Below are positions 42,652-51,271 of a DNA stretch of 64,000 nt, piece by piece (positions within the stretch are counted from its first letter, which is position 1; each line of letters opens with the position of its first letter). The notes beneath the pieces were generated by a model that ran no database searches, was not told the origin of the DNA, and worked only from the letters and a program-made list of their open reading frames with translations. The position numbers and the translations under genes were made by a program. Source of the DNA: SXOA01 sp051004015 (lineage in GTDB: Bacteria; Planctomycetota; Planctomycetia; Pirellulales; Pirellulaceae); the NCBI GenBank assembly GCA_051004015.1, contig JBPCKT010000157.1, positions 62,001 to 126,000 of the forward strand, given 5' to 3'.

Positions 42652-44077
42652 GTCGCTAGTTCTCGCCACGCTCGGCGTTATCGGACTTGCAATTACCTCC
42701 CCCGCCGAAGACTGGCCCCAGTTCCGCGGCGAAAACTCCAGCGGCGTTTCCAAATCCGATAAGCCGCTGCCGACGAAGTTCTCGCTGACGGAGAATCTTC
42801 GCTGGTCCCGCCTGGTTGGCGACGGCATCGGCTCGCCGATTGTCGCTGGTGGCAAGGTTTTCTGCACAGCGCTCACCCAGGCTGAGGGATTCACGGTCTA
42901 CGCTTTCGACGCGGCTTCTGGCCGGCCGATTTGGAGCAACGACATTGCCACGGGCAGGCTCCCCCGCATCACGCCCCCCAACAGCCACGCCTCCGCCACG
43001 CCGGCCAGCGACGGTAAGCGGGTCTACGTCCATTTCAGCACCCTCGGCCTCATCGCGCTGGACTGCGAAACCGGCGAAATCGCCTGGAAACGCCCGCTGC
43101 CGGTGCCGGCCTACCTGATGGACTGGGGCTCCGGCTCGTCCCCCATCGTTTACAAGGACCTGGTCATCTTCAACCAGGATGACGACCTGGCTTCCGCCCT
43201 GTTCGCGGTCGATGCCGCCAGCGGCGAAATCCGCTGGAAGACCGACCGCAAGGAGATGCTCGCCGGCTACGCCATCCCCGTCCTCTGCGAAGCCGGCGGC
43301 CGCACCGACCTCGTCGTCGCCGGCAGCGGCAAGCTGAAGGGGTACGACCCGGCCAGCGGCAAGGAGCTGTGGCACGCCAACACGCTGCTCCGCACCACCA
43401 TGACCTCGCCGGTGGTCAAAGGGGACCTCATCTACACCGCTGTGCAAAGCTACGGCGACGAAAGCCGCACGCTCAAATACGCCCTGTTGGAGTGGCTGGA
43501 CACCAACCAGGACGGCTCGCTGGCCCGCGACGAAGTTCCCAAGGAATTCTGGGAGCGGTTCGACCAGTCCGACAAGGACAAAAGCAAATTCCTCTCCGGC
43601 AGCGAGCTCGATTCCGCCTTCCAGTCGGCGGAGAACATGATCGGCGGTGGCACCACCATCCAGGCGGTCCGCGGCGGCGGCAGCGGCGATGTGACCGACA
43701 CGCACGTCGTCTTCAACCTGCACAACAAATCGCCGTCCAACCTCACCTCGCCGCTGGTCGTCGGCAATCAGCTCTTCGTGGTGAAAAAAGGGGGCCTCTC
43801 CAGCTCGTTCGACGCCGCCACGGGCCAAACCCACTGGGAGCTGGCCCGCATCAAGAACATCGGCGACTACTACGGCTCCCCCGTCGCCGGGCACGGCAAA
43901 ATCTACGTCCCCGGCGAAAACGGCTTCATCGTCGTGCTGGAGCAAGGCTCCAAGATGAAGTTCCTGGCGAAAAACGACATCGGCGAACCCTGCCTCGCCA
44001 CCCCCGCCATCGCCGACGGCCGGATCTTCATTCGGGGGCGGGAGACGCTGTTTTGCTTTGGGGAGGAGGGGAAGTGA
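42638..44077 (+). CDS. Exported PQQ-type beta-propeller protein with EF-hand pair
   Basis: 479 aa. Signal peptide about 1-22. Propeller blades include AEDWPQFRGENSSGVSKS (the planctomycete opening), VYAFDAASGRPIWSND, LIALDCETGEIAWKRP, LFAVDAASGEIRWKTD and SSFDAATGQTHWELA. Two EF-hand loops, DTNQDGSLARDEV and DKDKSKFLSGSEL, are inserted at about residues 288-322 between blades, indicating calcium binding. Its stop overlaps the next start by 1 bp. Confidence 0.88.
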   Translation: MKLNKSLVLATLGVIGLAITSPAEDWPQFRGENSSGVSKSDKPLPTKFSLTENLRWSRLVGDGIGSPIVAGGKVFCTALTQAEGFTVYAFDAASGRPIWSNDIATGRLPRITPPNSHASATPASDGKRVYVHFSTLGLIALDCETGEIAWKRPLPVPAYLMDWGSGSSPIVYKDLVIFNQDDDLASALFAVDAASGEIRWKTDRKEMLAGYAIPVLCEAGGRTDLVVAGSGKLKGYDPASGKELWHANTLLRTTMTSPVVKGDLIYTAVQSYGDESRTLKYALLEWLDTNQDGSLARDEVPKEFWERFDQSDKDKSKFLSGSELDSAFQSAENMIGGGTTIQAVRGGGSGDVTDTHVVFNLHNKSPSNLTSPLVVGNQLFVVKKGGLSSSFDAATGQTHWELARIKNIGDYYGSPVAGHGKIYVPGENGFIVVLEQGSKMKFLAKNDIGEPCLATPAIADGRIFIRGRETLFCFGEEGK

Positions 44078-45765
44078 TGAGGCGAATTCTTCTGTTTGCG
44101 TCGCTGTCTTTCATGTTCGCCGCGCTCGCATCTGCTGCCGGCCCTCGCGTGGACATCGTCATTGGCGAAACAGCCCCCCCGCTGGAAAAACGAGCGGCTG
44201 AAGACATCGCCGCCGATTTGAAAAAAGTCTACGACGCCGAGGTGAAGATTGCGACGGCTGCACCGGAGGATGCGGAGAATGTGATTTTCATTGGCAGCTT
44301 GGAGACGAATGAACAGACGAAGAAGCAAATCGCGGAAAGCTGGCCCAAGTTAAGCAACCAAGGGCACGTCCTCCGCACCATCAAGTACCAAGGCAAGCCT
44401 GCTCTCTTTATCGGCGGCGGCAGCCCGGTGGCCGCTTACTGGGGAGCTGCGGAATACGCTCATCATCTGGGGATTCGGGCAATGCTTTACGGCGACCTCT
44501 CCCCGGTCTTTGCAAAACCCTTCACCTTGGAAGGGTTTGACATCATGTTGGATTCGCGGAGCGATCGTGTTTGGTCGGCAATGAATTCCGATCCCACGGG
44601 CTATACATCATGGGGGCTTGCCGACCAGAAGCGCCTGCTCCGCCAACTTTCACGGCTGAAATACAACCGGATGCGAATCGGTGTCCACCCTTGGCAGCCG
44701 TTCGTCCACTTTGAAATTGATGGCGTGAAGAAGAACACCGGCGTGCTGTGGCATGGCTGGCAATTCCCGGTGGATGGAGATACAGCCGGACGAGCAGCGT
44801 TCAAGGGGGCGAAGTTTTTCGAGAACCCTGATTTCGCGGGAAAGACTACTTACGAACAACGATTGGACGTCGGACAAAAACTGCTTCGCGGACTGATCGA
44901 GGAATCGCATGCGCTGGGCATTTCCGTTGACTTGGCAACGAGTCCCATGGAATTTCCCAGAGAATTTGCGCCTATCCTGCCTGGCTCGATACCGGTCACC
45001 GAGCCGGGGAACTTGGCCGTTAAATCACTCGAAAAGAGAGATGCAATGGACGGCTTGACGAGCCATGAAAAGCTTCAAATGAATGCTTATAAAGCTGCCT
45101 ATCCCGGCATCGACGATTCTTACGCCGAGAGCGGGACACAAAACTGGGCAAGCGACCTCATCAGAGACTGGAATTACACCGCATATACCACGAGTCGTCG
45201 GGGTTTTAATATGTCAGTGACGCGGGAGACAGTCTGCCGCGACCTGGTAACGCCGATATGCGGCGAAGGAGTGGACGCCAGTGTTCTTAAGGCTCTTGAG
45301 CAGATTCAGCGGTCAGGCTTGATCACAGAGCAGCTCGACCGGACCTTTTTCGTCCTCGGACCAGACATGGTGATGAAACACTATGCGACCATTGCCCCGC
45401 CTCCTGACGGGTGGTCCCAAGTCCGTGCTAACTATCTCGGCGCCATGAACGACATGTACCGGGCCAATTCGCGGGCTCGCGAAGGGGGGCGGTCGTATAC
45501 GCTCTATCTCGCCCGCCGCTGCGAGTTCGGCTACGAGTACATGAACTGCGTGGACGCGACGCGGAAGGCGGGAATCGCCAAGAGCAAAAAAGACACCGCC
45601 GAGCAGCGGATGCAGCTCGAAAAGGCCATCGAATCCATGAACGCCGCCTGCTCCGCCCTGGCTGCCGTCGCCCGGGACCAGAGCGACCGGGGCATGATCG
45701 TCGTCTGTAACGAGTTCGGCTACAAGGCCTTGCAGAAAGAACTGGAAAAGCTCGATGCGGAATAA
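44077..45765 (+). CDS. Exported glycosidase-like protein with alpha-glucuronidase-type N-domain
   Basis: 562 aa from the ATG at 44077, after GGAGGGGAAGTG. The upstream 708 bp of open frame are a shadow over the propeller gene. Signal peptide about 1-21. Residues about 22-150 resemble the alpha-glucuronidase/GH20-type domain (VDIVIGETAPPLEKRAAEDIAADLKKVY; LFIGGGSPVAAYWGAAEYAHHLG). A barrel-like region follows (GFDIMLDSRSDRVWSAM; LSRLKYNRMRIGVHPWQP). The protein then goes abruptly to helical C-terminal sequence, and the acid residues of a full barrel cannot be identified, so it may be shortened. Codon use is less GC-rich between about 44550 and 45270. Confidence 0.72.
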   Translation: MRRILLFASLSFMFAALASAAGPRVDIVIGETAPPLEKRAAEDIAADLKKVYDAEVKIATAAPEDAENVIFIGSLETNEQTKKQIAESWPKLSNQGHVLRTIKYQGKPALFIGGGSPVAAYWGAAEYAHHLGIRAMLYGDLSPVFAKPFTLEGFDIMLDSRSDRVWSAMNSDPTGYTSWGLADQKRLLRQLSRLKYNRMRIGVHPWQPFVHFEIDGVKKNTGVLWHGWQFPVDGDTAGRAAFKGAKFFENPDFAGKTTYEQRLDVGQKLLRGLIEESHALGISVDLATSPMEFPREFAPILPGSIPVTEPGNLAVKSLEKRDAMDGLTSHEKLQMNAYKAAYPGIDDSYAESGTQNWASDLIRDWNYTAYTTSRRGFNMSVTRETVCRDLVTPICGEGVDASVLKALEQIQRSGLITEQLDRTFFVLGPDMVMKHYATIAPPPDGWSQVRANYLGAMNDMYRANSRAREGGRSYTLYLARRCEFGYEYMNCVDATRKAGIAKSKKDTAEQRMQLEKAIESMNAACSALAAVARDQSDRGMIVVCNEFGYKALQKELEKLDAE

Positions 45766-45767
45766 CC

Positions 45768-45839
45768 GGGGTCGGGAGTCTTTGGCGTCAGTCAACTACC
45801 CATACTGAATGAACATCGACGCCAAAGACTCCCGACCCC
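45768..45839. repeat. Perfect 22-bp inverted repeat overlapping a gene start
   Basis: Arms 45768-45789 (ggggtcgggagtctttggcg and tc) and 45818-45839 are perfectly complementary, with a 28-bp spacer. The right arm encodes residues 4-10 of the aminotransferase ORF as read from 45809. Confidence 0.8.
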
Positions 45840-46810
45840 CTCGCGTCGAAGCGGAGTTCGGTCTCCAAACGACTATCGCCTTGACCGAGTCCTCCCCCTC
45901 TGAACCTCTTGTCTACCTCCGCGGCCAATTTGTTCTCGCTTCCCAGGCCAGCCTGAAGATCTATGACTCGGGAATCGTGATGGGGGCGACCGTCACCGAG
46001 ATGACCCGCACCTTCCGTCACCAGCCCTTCCGCCTGGAAGACCACGTCGCCCGGCTGTTCCGGTCGCTCAAGTACACGCGGATGGAAACGGGCCTGTCGC
46101 AGGCGGAAGTGACGAGCATCAGTCGCGAACTACTGGCCCATAACACCAGCCTGATCAAACCCGGCGAAGAACTCGGGCTGATTCACTTCGTCACCGCCGG
46201 TGAATACCCCGTCTACGCCGGCTCAGCGGCGAGCGGCGGGCCGATGACGCCGACGGTCTGCATCCACACGTTCCCGCTGCCGTTCAATCTCTGGTCGCAG
46301 CGGATGAAGGCAGGGGCGCACGTCGTCACTCCCTCCATCCGGCACGTTCCGCCGCAGTGCTTTGATCCCAAGATGAAGTACCGCAGCCGCATGCACTATT
46401 ACCTGGCGGACCAGGAAGCCCGACTCGTCGCCCCCGATGCCGTGGCGCTGCTGCTGGACCTCGACGGCAATGTGACGGAAACCAGCGGCGCAAACTTCCT
46501 GCTGGTGGAGCGGGGCGTCATCGTCTCCCCTGGCCCCCGCAACATCCTCCCCGGAATCAGCCGGCAGACCGTCATCGAGCTGGCCCAAAAACTGCACATC
46601 CCCTATGCCGAGCGGGATCTGCAGGTTCATGATGTCATGAATGCGGACGAAGGCTTGCTCACCAGCACGCCGTTTTGCGTCATGCCGGTGACGAAAATCA
46701 ACGGCTCCCCCATCGCGGATGGTAAACCGGGGCCGGTCTTTCGGCGGCTGATGGAGACGTGGAGCCAGGATGTGGGATTGGACATCATCGGGCAATTCAC
46801 AGCATGTTAA
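45809..46810 (+). CDS. PLP class IV aminotransferase (branched-chain/ADC lyase family)
   Basis: 333 aa from the ATG at 45809. The first ~11 residues (MNIDAKDSRPP) are encoded by a repeat arm, so the ancestral start may be further in; I see no better start codon. LVYLRGQFVLASQASLKIYDSGIVMGATVTEM, the PLP Lys in MKYRSRMHYYLAD, NVTETSGANFLLVERG and DEGLLTSTPFCVMPVTKI identify the class IV fold. It could be IlvE (valine, leucine and isoleucine) or a 4-amino-4-deoxychorismate lyase relative; IlvE-like is favoured by length. It overlaps the next gene by 7 bp. Confidence 0.87.
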   Translation: MNIDAKDSRPPRVEAEFGLQTTIALTESSPSEPLVYLRGQFVLASQASLKIYDSGIVMGATVTEMTRTFRHQPFRLEDHVARLFRSLKYTRMETGLSQAEVTSISRELLAHNTSLIKPGEELGLIHFVTAGEYPVYAGSAASGGPMTPTVCIHTFPLPFNLWSQRMKAGAHVVTPSIRHVPPQCFDPKMKYRSRMHYYLADQEARLVAPDAVALLLDLDGNVTETSGANFLLVERGVIVSPGPRNILPGISRQTVIELAQKLHIPYAERDLQVHDVMNADEGLLTSTPFCVMPVTKINGSPIADGKPGPVFRRLMETWSQDVGLDIIGQFTAC

Positions 46811-47670
46811 CCATCCTCCACATCTCCGACCTCCACTTCGGCCAGTTCTTCATGCCGGCAGTCGCCGAGTCGCTCCTCGCGGCCGCGACGGAGCTTCAGC
46901 CGCAAATCATCGTGGCGAGCGGAGATTTTTCGCAGCGGGCGACGGCGGAGGAATTCGCTGCCGCCCGCGAGTATCTCGACAAGCTGCCGAAGGTGCCGCT
47001 GGTGGTCTGCCCGGGCAATCACGACGTACCGTTGTACCGCGTATCGGAGCGGATCTTCACGCCGCACGCGCTTTATCAGCAGCATATTCACCCGCAGCTC
47101 AACTATATGACGCAGCAGGAAGGGGTCGTCATCGCCTCGCTCGACTCCACCGCTCCCCTGCGGGCCATTGTGAATGGCCGCATCCGGGGCGAGCAGCTCC
47201 GCTTTTGTCGCGACGAGTTTCGCGCTGCGCCGGAAGGGGCGCTCAAGATCGTCGTGGCCCATCACCACTTTGCTCCGGCGCCCGATTACGAGCGGGGCTC
47301 GGTGATGCCCAAGGCCAAGCGGGCGCTCGACGCCTTTGAGCAGATGGGAGTGGAGCTGATCCTGGGGGGCCACCTGCACCGGGCCTACATCGGCAACTCG
47401 CTGGATGTCTATCCCGGCAAGGACCGCAAGCACGGCATCGTGATTGTGCAAAGCGGCACCAGCACCTCCCGCCGCGGCCGGGCCCGCGAGCGGGAGAAGA
47501 ACTCGTTTAACTGGATTCGCGTCACCGACGATTCCATCCGCATCACCCACTATATGTATTTCGACGACGCCGGCGGCTTCGCCCCCATCAGCCGCCACAT
47601 CTTCCCCCGCGCCAGCCGTCAGTACTTCGCGCACACACCTGGAGCTGCCGAGACAGAATTCGTGTGGTAA
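46804..47670 (+). CDS. Calcineurin-like metallophosphoesterase
   Basis: 288 aa from the ATG at 46804. The five metallophosphoesterase motifs are visible: ISDLHFG (7-13), SGDFS, CPGNHDVP, VVAHHHF and LGGHLHRAY. It resembles the Icc/CpdA-type cyclic nucleotide phosphodiesterases in layout, but substrate cannot be set from sequence. It overlaps the aminotransferase by 7 bp. The convergent SDR gene starts its 3' end at the next base. Confidence 0.9.
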   Translation: MLTILHISDLHFGQFFMPAVAESLLAAATELQPQIIVASGDFSQRATAEEFAAAREYLDKLPKVPLVVCPGNHDVPLYRVSERIFTPHALYQQHIHPQLNYMTQQEGVVIASLDSTAPLRAIVNGRIRGEQLRFCRDEFRAAPEGALKIVVAHHHFAPAPDYERGSVMPKAKRALDAFEQMGVELILGGHLHRAYIGNSLDVYPGKDRKHGIVIVQSGTSTSRRGRAREREKNSFNWIRVTDDSIRITHYMYFDDAGGFAPISRHIFPRASRQYFAHTPGAAETEFVW

Positions 47671-48474
47671 TTACCACGCCGTCCAGCCGCCGTCGACAAG
47701 CAGGTTTTGCCCGGTCACATAGCTGCTGGCGTCGCTGGCGAGGAACACGATGGCGCCCTTGAGTTCCCACGGCTCTCCCATCCGTCCCATTGGGTTTTTG
47801 GTGCGAAGTCGGGCGACCATCTCCTGGTTAGCCGATTCCTTGGGGAATGGACCGGGGCTGAGACAGTTGACGCGTACACGATCTTTGGCCCAGTAGACCG
47901 CCAGATGCCGGGTCATGTGGACGATTCCCCCTTTGAGCGCGTGGTAAGCGACGGGGCTCGCGGCGACGACTCCTGCGTAGGCATCCGGATAGGAGCCGAC
48001 AACGCCGTACATCGAGCCGATGTTGACGATGCTCGCGCCGGCCTTTCGTTCCACCGCGTGATTGCGAACCAGCCGGGCTAGTTCAAAATAGCCGGCGGCA
48101 TTGGCGAGGTGCCGGGCGAATTCCTCCGCGGTGACGTCGGTCCAGTCCTTGCCGAGTGCCTCGTGGCCGTTGTTCACCAGCACGTCAATTCGGCCGGCCA
48201 GCGCCACGGCCTTGGCAAAGTTTGCCGGCAGCGTCTCCGGCTGCATATGGTCGAGCGCGAGGCCGTGGTGAGTGGCTCCTTCTTGCCGCGGCAGGAGCGC
48301 GGAAGCCTCTCTTGCTTTGCTTTCATCCCGACTCGTCAGAATGAGCGATGCACCCGCCTCCGCCAGCCCCCGCGCCATCGCGGAACCCAAATGTCCGCAG
48401 CCGCCGGTGATGAGAGCGACCTTGCCGCGGAGGGAGAAGAGTTGCGAGATCGCCGGCTCGTTTGCGGAACTCAT
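47671..48474 (-). CDS. Short-chain dehydrogenase/reductase
   Basis: 267 aa from the ATG at 48472-48474 with a GGAGGAGAG Shine-Dalgarno sequence. Cofactor motif ITGGCGHLGSAMARG (22-36), NNG (LVNNGHEALG), catalytic Ser in NIGSMYG, and YHALK (Tyr and Lys) near 178. The C-terminus VTGQNLLVDGGWTAW is typical. The operon order (minus) is aspartoacylase-like, aldolase, Gfo/Idh, SDR. It overlaps the upstream Gfo/Idh gene by 4 bp. Confidence 0.92.
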   Translation of the reverse strand: MSSANEPAISQLFSLRGKVALITGGCGHLGSAMARGLAEAGASLILTSRDESKAREASALLPRQEGATHHGLALDHMQPETLPANFAKAVALAGRIDVLVNNGHEALGKDWTDVTAEEFARHLANAAGYFELARLVRNHAVERKAGASIVNIGSMYGVVGSYPDAYAGVVAASPVAYHALKGGIVHMTRHLAVYWAKDRVRVNCLSPGPFPKESANQEMVARLRTKNPMGRMGEPWELKGAIVFLASDASSYVTGQNLLVDGGWTAW

Positions 48475-49493
48475 TGTTGGCTCTCCTCCGCCGAGATAGT
48501 TTGCCATGTGCCGGTTTCCACGCTTCGGAGCGCGGCCAGATTCACGCGGAGCGTCTGTAAGCCGTCCGCCAAGGAGCAAGTCGGCGGCTTTAGTCGGAGA
48601 ACTGCCAACAAGCAGTCAGTTGCCTGCCGTGTAAACAACTCATCCCGCTCCATGTGCCATGAACTTCCCTCTTCCCATGAGTCGCCTGGCCTCAGCATCC
48701 AGCACCACTGGTGCTTTTGGGCGTCGAACCGGAGCGTCCCTCGCTCGCAAATGACCGTGATGGTCGTTTCATTCGGCGCTTGATGCTGGTTCAGGCTGTA
48801 GCTGCCGAGAACGGTGCCGTGGCGAGTGAGAATATGCACAGTGTCTTCCACTTCCACGCCCGACAACACCTGATGTGCCGCATCGGCCACGAGGCGAGTC
48901 ACCGGTCCGACGAGCCACTCGCCGGCATTGATGAGGTGCGTGAGCGCGTCCTGAATGGCTCCGCCGCCCGTGGCCCGATCCCGGTAGTAAATCTGCTGAT
49001 AGGCGGGCCGGTAGGTAGGGAAGTGTTGACCGGCGACAACGACAATCTGCACCGGAGGGCCGAACGATCCCTTCAAAATCATCCGCCGCATATCCGCCAG
49101 TGCCGGGTGGCTACGATAAACGTACGCCACTCCAGCTACGAGGTCTTGCGCACGCACTAGTGCCAGTAATCGTTCAATCCCTGCCTCGCCGGTCGATAGC
49201 GGCTTCTCGATGAGGAGGTGAATTCCGGCCTCGGCAAGCCTTGTCGCCATTTCGACGTGCAAGTGCGCCGGCGTGGCGACGACGGCGATTTCTGGACTCT
49301 CGCTAGCTCCTTCTTCAAGAGTCGCGAAACCGCAAGCGGAATAGCGAGTTTCAACCGCCTGGCGCAACGTCTCATTGATCTCTACGAACGAAACCTTGCA
49401 TCGGTCCGTTGCCAAAAAACAACGAATATGCCGTTCCCCAATTGAGCCTGCGCCGATGACGAGCACGCGATGTTGTGGATTGGTCCCGGCCAT
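48471..49493 (-). CDS. Gfo/Idh/MocA-family oxidoreductase
   Basis: 340 aa. N-terminal Rossmann fold (VLVIGAGSIGERHIRCF), then AVVATPAHLHVEMATRLAEAG and EKPLSTGEAGIE, with the conserved EKP Lys that helps bind substrate and nicotinamide. GGAIQDALTHLINAGEWL is the usual substrate-domain His/Asp stretch. It oxidises or reduces a sugar or cyclitol. It lies 3 bp after the HpaI-type aldolase and overlaps the SDR start. Confidence 0.92.
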   Translation of the reverse strand: MAGTNPQHRVLVIGAGSIGERHIRCFLATDRCKVSFVEINETLRQAVETRYSACGFATLEEGASESPEIAVVATPAHLHVEMATRLAEAGIHLLIEKPLSTGEAGIERLLALVRAQDLVAGVAYVYRSHPALADMRRMILKGSFGPPVQIVVVAGQHFPTYRPAYQQIYYRDRATGGGAIQDALTHLINAGEWLVGPVTRLVADAAHQVLSGVEVEDTVHILTRHGTVLGSYSLNQHQAPNETTITVICERGTLRFDAQKHQWCWMLRPGDSWEEGSSWHMERDELFTRQATDCLLAVLRLKPPTCSLADGLQTLRVNLAALRSVETGTWQTISAEESQQ

Positions 49494-49496
49494 GCC

Positions 49497-50288
49497 TCAC
49501 GCCCGCTTTTCAAACGTCACTCCCAGTGGCCCAAACTTCTTTTGCATTTCCTCCAGGCCATTCTTCACCATGAGCAGGTCGCAGCCGTGGCAAAGGAAGC
49601 GACCGCCGAGCTCCATGACTTCTTTCGCGTGCTCGGTGGAGAAGATGGGCATCCCCCAATCCTTGCCTGCCTGTTTCGCGGCAGAGGCAACCTTTTGCAT
49701 GGCCTCCTTGATGATCGAGTGGTCCATTTGTCCCGGGATGCCGGCCAGGATGCTGTAGTCACCCGGACCGAGGAACAGCACGTCTACGCCGGGGACCGCG
49801 GCCATTTCGTCGGCATGGCCGATGGCTGCGGGGTCTTCAATCTGGATGACGACGAACGTCTCGGCATTGGCGGCCGGCAGGTATTCCGTAAGCGGCATCA
49901 GGCAGTACGGGTTGTCCGCCCCCGCGCTATCAATGCCCCGTTGCCCCTGGGGCGCGAACTTGGCCCACTTCACCACCTCGCGGGCCTCCGCCGCGTTGTC
50001 GCAGCGGGGATACATGATCCCCGTGGCCCCAATTTCGAACAGCCGGCACATCCGCATAAACTCCCCCTTGGCGGGGCGGATCATGATGTCCGACGAGCCG
50101 ACGCGCGTGGCCCGCGTCAGGTTCGCCGCGGTCTCCTCCGTGAACCCGTGATGCTCCAGGTCCAGCCAAATGCCGTCGAAGCCGAGCAGGCTCGTTAGCT
50201 CAAAGAGCTGCGGGTCGGGAATATGCAGCGTGGTCAGCAGCACCGGCTGCTTCTGGCGGAGTTTGGCTTTGACGCGGCTCTTGCGCAT
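49497..50288 (-). CDS. HpcH/HpaI-type class II aldolase
   Basis: 263 aa. A metal-dependent pyruvate-type aldolase: FDGIWLDLEHHGFTEE (catalytic His region), MIRPAKGEFMRMCRLFEIGATGIMYPRCDN, VIQIEDPAAIGHADEM (metal Glu) and VLFLGPGDYS (metal Asp). These enzymes cleave 2-keto-3-deoxy acids to pyruvate and an aldehyde. In context it may be the last step of the adjacent oxidoreductase pathway. Confidence 0.93.
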   Translation of the reverse strand: MRKSRVKAKLRQKQPVLLTTLHIPDPQLFELTSLLGFDGIWLDLEHHGFTEETAANLTRATRVGSSDIMIRPAKGEFMRMCRLFEIGATGIMYPRCDNAAEAREVVKWAKFAPQGQRGIDSAGADNPYCLMPLTEYLPAANAETFVVIQIEDPAAIGHADEMAAVPGVDVLFLGPGDYSILAGIPGQMDHSIIKEAMQKVASAAKQAGKDWGMPIFSTEHAKEVMELGGRFLCHGCDLLMVKNGLEEMQKKFGPLGVTFEKRA

Positions 50289-50310
50289 GGGAGGCTTTCG
50301 GAGGGGAACA

Positions 50311-50383
50311 GGAGTGCAAAGTGTAGAGTGTAAAGTGCAGAGTGCGGAGCGGACAGTACTTAGTACCCAGTACTAAGTACTCA
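50311..50383. repeat. Two tandem-word repeat blocks
   Basis: gagtgcaaagtgtagagtg type words (50312-50345) followed by the palindromic agtacttagtacccagtact block (50355-50382). They combine the word families of 13401-13502 and 29753-29781. The second overlaps the 3' end of the aspartoacylase-like gene by about 10 bp, so its C-terminus (EMLST) is encoded by repeat. Confidence 0.75.
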
Positions 50384-51269
50384 GCATTTCCAGCACCACC
50401 GCCACGCTCACGCCGGCTTCTACCCGCGGAAAGGTGTGGAGGACGATGACGATGCCGGTGTAGCGTGAGCGAATGACTTCGATGAGTTCGCCGAGAGGCT
50501 CGCAAATTGTGCCGAGCACGTCCCCCGCATGAACCCGCTGGCCAAGTTGAACCGTGGGCTCGAAAAAACCGCCGCAGGGAGCGGGATGATTGACCTGCAT
50601 GTGGCCGGAGCCGGGGCGCGAGTCTTCCACAACCACCGGAGTCTGAGTTGGAGACACCGGCTGAGCGGCAAGCATTCCAAACTCCGCCATGACACCCCTG
50701 CAACCAATCACATACGCCGCGACGCCGACCGGATCGAGCCGTCCGCCGCCGAGGTATTCGGCATAGATGGCGGGGATGTTTGCGTCTCGGGCGACCGACA
50801 GGGAGCGGCCGGGCAGGTTCGGTTCGGTTCCCCAAATCAGCGGCAGGCCAAAGGCCTTCCCCATCCGCCGCTGCTTTTCCAATACGGCGAGATTCGGATG
50901 CAGCACGTAACCCGTCAGCGGCAACACCATCAGCCGCGTGCCGCCGGTGTGCAAGTCGATATAGAGGTCTGCCGAGCGGATGAGCACTGAGAGGGCAAAC
51001 GCAATCCGTTCCGTCACGCTGCCGTCGGCTCGCCCCGGACAGGTCCGGGCCAGGTCCAGGCCATCTTCCGCACATCTTTGGCCCAGCCGAAAGGCCGGTT
51101 CATTGACGACGGGAACCAATGTCACCTTTCCTTGCAACTCCTCCGGCCGCAACTCCTGAGCAAGTTGCCTCACCGCGGCCATCGGCTCAAACTCGTCGCC
51201 GTGAACGCCGCCAGTGATGAGGAGGTGCGGACCTGAACGCTGGCCGGCAATTTCAATCGCCTGGAGCAT
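50373..51269 (-). CDS. Succinylglutamate desuccinylase/aspartoacylase-family hydrolase
   Basis: 298 aa. Zinc carboxypeptidase-like fold: LLITGGVHGDEFEPMAAVRQLAQEL (zinc His and Glu), NEPAFRLGQRCAEDGLDLARTCPG and DLHTGGTRLMVLPLTGYV (second zinc His). It removes an acyl group from an amide or ester; substrate unknown. First gene of the four-gene minus operon, 84 bp before the aldolase. The C-terminal codons coincide with a repeat block. Confidence 0.87.
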   Translation of the reverse strand: MLQAIEIAGQRSGPHLLITGGVHGDEFEPMAAVRQLAQELRPEELQGKVTLVPVVNEPAFRLGQRCAEDGLDLARTCPGRADGSVTERIAFALSVLIRSADLYIDLHTGGTRLMVLPLTGYVLHPNLAVLEKQRRMGKAFGLPLIWGTEPNLPGRSLSVARDANIPAIYAEYLGGGRLDPVGVAAYVIGCRGVMAEFGMLAAQPVSPTQTPVVVEDSRPGSGHMQVNHPAPCGGFFEPTVQLGQRVHAGDVLGTICEPLGELIEVIRSRYTGIVIVLHTFPRVEAGVSVAVVLEMLST

Positions 51270-51271
51270 AA

